Shown here piece by piece: positions 14,353 to 16,199 of a stretch of DNA of 16,199 bases. The stretch lies in contig DBDT01000028.1 in assembly GCA_002293705.1 (NCBI GenBank), forward strand, positions 1 through 16,199, given 5' to 3'. How positions within the stretch are numbered: position 1 is the first letter of the stretch; the number at the start of each line of letters is the position of its first letter. Under the pieces are notes generated by a model. The model was given only the letters and a program-made list of their open reading frames with translations. It made no database searches and was not told the DNA's origin. Source of the stretch: Candidatus Woesebacteria bacterium UBA925 (lineage in GTDB: Bacteria > Patescibacteriota > Microgenomatia > UBA8517). Both the position numbers and the translations under genes were made by a program.

Positions 14353-15429
14353 TCAGGAAACAGTTTCAGGATACAGGCTTTCAAGACTCATATAAAGATC
14401 TTTAACCTCTGAAGACTTGGAAAGATCCAAAACTAAAATTGCACCATTTATCTCTATTACCGCTATCCCAGAAACACCAACCAGAGAAACAACTCTAGAA
14501 TTTGATGTTGAGACTAGGTTGCCTGAAGAGGAGATTTCAACCAAGTTAACATTTGACAAGTTAACAGTCTGATTGTCACGACTCAACGCATCGAACAAAA
14601 GCTGCCAAGTTCCGGCATCTTTCCAACCAAACTTTGCAGAAATTGTTAACCTTTGACCCTTGGGTATTTTTTCAAATACAGCATAATCGACGCTTTGCTT
14701 TTCTATCTGCCCGTAAAGATTACCAATTTCCAAAAACCCTCCTCCTTCAATCACCTGGCTAATTTTTTGAAGTAGTTTGAATGCATCGGGGGCATTTTTT
14801 TGATATTCATCCCATAAAAAGTTGATAGGCCAAGAACCATAACCCGTATGGACTAGATACTCTTTTGACTTAAACAGCTTTTGAGCAATGGAAGATGTTG
14901 GTTTCTCAACAAAATCGTCAATTTCAAATACATCAAATTCTCCTTTTTTCTCCTTCTTGGCTCCAAGTTTTACCCAACCATTCTGGGTTGTTGGATAAAG
15001 CGGGGGTTGATTGATCGACACAGGTAAGCCGGTTTGTTTAGTTAAAGACAAACTAAGCTCCACTGCATCCAAGAAAACCTCCTCCTGGTCAATAATGTGG
15101 TCGGACCAGCTGAAAAAAACCGTGTCATCGCCAGTTGTTTTCAGTTTTGCTAAAACAAGTCCGACTGCGGCCATAGTATCTCTTCTTTCTGGCTCAAAGA
15201 TAAAGTTTTGTTCAGGCAATTCCTTTGCCTGCTCCATGGCAATGGCTTTGTATCTAATTTCTGTGGAGATGTATATATCCTTTGGGTCAAATCTTTTTTC
15301 AAAACGGTCAAGGGTTAGCCTGTAGAAAGACTTTCCATTCAATATTGGTGCGAATTGTTTTGGATTGCTTTTGGTACTGGCAGGCCACATTCTGGTACCG
15401 AAGCCTCCACAAAAGACAACAATCTTCAT
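14353..15429 (-). CDS. Mannose-1-phosphate guanylyltransferase-like nucleotidyltransferase
   Basis: Nucleotidyltransferase, most like ManC: mannose-1-phosphate plus GTP gives GDP-mannose. 358 aa, without the C-terminal isomerase domain of bifunctional forms. Seen: GGFGTRMWPASTKSNPKQF (8-26, phosphate-binding signature with activating Arg and Lys), FEPERRDTMAAVG (78-90, where ManC usually has EPxxRNTAPA), SWSDHIID (107-114, usually PADHxI), FVEKP (173-177), SVDYAVFEK (246-254) and FGWKDAGTW (267-275, metal-binding Asp), then a left-handed-helix-like C-terminus. The altered motifs mean another hexose-1-phosphate could be the substrate. The ATG at 15429 overlaps the upstream TGA as ATGA. Cytoplasmic donor-sugar step of the glycan block. 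Confidence 0.85.
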   Translation of the reverse strand: MKIVVFCGGFGTRMWPASTKSNPKQFAPILNGKSFYRLTLDRFEKRFDPKDIYISTEIRYKAIAMEQAKELPEQNFIFEPERRDTMAAVGLVLAKLKTTGDDTVFFSWSDHIIDQEEVFLDAVELSLSLTKQTGLPVSINQPPLYPTTQNGWVKLGAKKEKKGEFDVFEIDDFVEKPTSSIAQKLFKSKEYLVHTGYGSWPINFLWDEYQKNAPDAFKLLQKISQVIEGGGFLEIGNLYGQIEKQSVDYAVFEKIPKGQRLTISAKFGWKDAGTWQLLFDALSRDNQTVNLSNVNLVEISSSGNLVSTSNSRVVSLVGVSGIAVIEINGAILVLDLSKSSEVKDLYMSLESLYPETVS

Positions 15430-16180
15430 ATTGAAGATATTATACTTCTAAACTCCTCTTGAAACCTACTTTTACCAAACCTTTGAGCATTCTGAACTAT
15501 CTTCTCGGGTGAAAAATCATTCTGATCAAACCGATTGACAGCTCTAATCAGACTAGTAATTCTCTGTCTATTGAAAAATATCCCTGTTTGACCATCAATA
15601 ACAGTATCAAGTGCACCACCCTTTTTGAAGGCAATTACAGGGGTACCAACCGCCTGCGACTCCACTGAAACTATTCCAAAGTCTTCAATTTGAGGAAAGA
15701 TGAGTGCTTGGGCACCACTATAGAGTTGGGCCAGCTCTCTGTCTTCCACTCTGCCTAAAAAATGAATATTAGGACCAGAGATTCTTCGCAATTGGTCCAT
15801 TTGCCTACCCTCACCAACCACCACCAAAGTTTTACCAATTCTATTGAAGGCTTTAATGGCTAAATCTACCTTTTTGTAAGAAACTAACCTTGAAACAATT
15901 AAGAAGTACTCTCCGAAATTGCTCTTTTTTCTCTTCCCCACCCTCTTTAGTCTTTCAACATCAACTGGCGGAAATAGTACATCACCCTGAGGTCTTTTGT
16001 AGTACTTATCAATACGTTTTTTTACATCATTTGAAATAGGAATCATCAAGTCTGGTCTATTTGCTGCAACCAAATCCCAATCTTTCAAATAATTGATAAC
16101 TGGCGAGGCAAGATTTCTAAATAACTTATTTTTAAAGTAGTGGGATGAGCCACTCCACAGATATCTTGTTGGTGTAAGAC
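15426..16180 (-). CDS. GT4 family glycosyltransferase, 5' end missing at contig edge
   Basis: Retaining GT-B glycosyltransferase, C-terminal two thirds (about 251 aa of a usual ~370). The reading frame is open from the stop up to the adapter junction at 16180. Translation of the edge gives LTPTRYLWSGSSHYF and NYLKDWDLVAANR, the usual end of the GT4 N-terminal domain, so the TTG at 16088 is an internal leucine and not a start. In the C-terminal domain: FLIVSRLVSYKKVDLAIKAF (nucleotide-sugar site), LVVVGEG, FLGRVEDRELAQLY and the E-x7-E motif EDFGIVSVESQAVGTPVIAF. Sugar specificity is not readable; proximity to the ManC-like gene makes GDP-mannose plausible. Ends in TGA that overlaps the next ATG by four bases. 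Confidence 0.93.
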
Positions 16181-16199
16181 CTGTCTCTTATACACATCT
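16181..16199 (-). other. Tn5 mosaic-end adapter (artefact)
   Basis: The last 19 bases are the exact reverse complement of the Tn5 mosaic end also found at 72-90. This is library adapter at the contig edge, not a transposon end; there is no transposase and no target duplication. Confidence 0.97.

Noticed and set aside
15439..15444. Perfect TATAAT (minus strand) upstream of the ManC-like gene
   Set aside because: It lies in the coding end of the GT4 gene, has no -35 at 16-18 bases and would leave almost no leader; the ATGA overlap already explains expression.
91..16180. UGA recoding to glycine (code 25), as in some candidate phyla
   Set aside because: TGA ends several genes exactly at ATGA overlaps or two-base gaps, and the long frames need no read-through of TGA.
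72..16199. Composite Tn5-like transposon bounded by 19-bp mosaic ends
   Set aside because: The mosaic ends are at the contig edges, attached to Illumina adapter on the left; there is no transposase, and the content is housekeeping genes.

Overview
The window is an AT-rich, densely packed bacterial contig whose two ends are sequencing adapters, not biology. Bases 1-90 are an error-containing Illumina P5/index/Nextera read-1 adapter and bases 16181-16199 are a Tn5 mosaic end, so the genomic insert is 91-16180. The style suggests a Candidate Phyla Radiation (Patescibacteria) genome, perhaps of the Microgenomates/Katanobacteria kind. This is an inference from small proteins, tight overlaps, shortened RecO and DUF2130 proteins, a DUF4012 protein, a single-chain GlyRS and few Shine-Dalgarno sites. 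TGA is used as an ordinary stop (rsmH, manC-like, sugar transferase, GT4, DUF2130), so this is not a code-25 lineage such as Gracilibacteria or Absconditabacteria.

All but one gene lies on the minus strand, so the reading order runs from high to low coordinates. (1) 16180-9925 holds an envelope-glycan block: a 5'-truncated GT4 glycosyltransferase, a mannose-1-phosphate guanylyltransferase-like enzyme, a PglC/WcaJ-like sugar-phosphate transferase and a large membrane-anchored DUF4012 protein. It runs straight into a short recO and a DUF2130 protein. Junctions are ATGA or TAATG overlaps or gaps of at most 27 bases. (2) 9850-7731 holds glyQS, with a promoter that predicts a leaderless mRNA, and a membrane-anchored protein joined to it by TAATG. 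(3) 7713-7035 holds a bidirectional terminator, then the only plus-strand gene (7283-7672, unknown). That gene has a structured, palindrome-rich promoter/leader and the only textbook Shine-Dalgarno site in the window. (4) 7034-5787 holds an orphan 415-aa protein of unknown function followed by a possible terminator. (5) 5561-91 holds the division/cell-wall cluster mraZ-rsmH-ftsL-ftsI-mraY-ftsW, with ftsW cut by the adapter.

The dcw promoter is unusually readable. A -35/-10 pair with 17-bp spacing overlaps three exact TGGTGAA repeats at 10-bp period in front of mraZ, which fits autorepression by MraZ. The cluster makes the 16S methyltransferase RsmH, FtsL, the septal transpeptidase FtsI, lipid I synthase MraY and the SEDS polymerase FtsW. 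murE, murF and murD, normally between ftsI and ftsW, are absent here.

There is no intergenic stretch above 300 bases, and I see no tRNA, rRNA, CRISPR array, insertion sequence or prophage gene. The parts worth a second look are the mraZ control region, the orphan pair 5787-7034 / 7283-7672 with its intergenic dyads, and the predicted leaderless glyQS. I see no clear evidence of a new multi-gene system.
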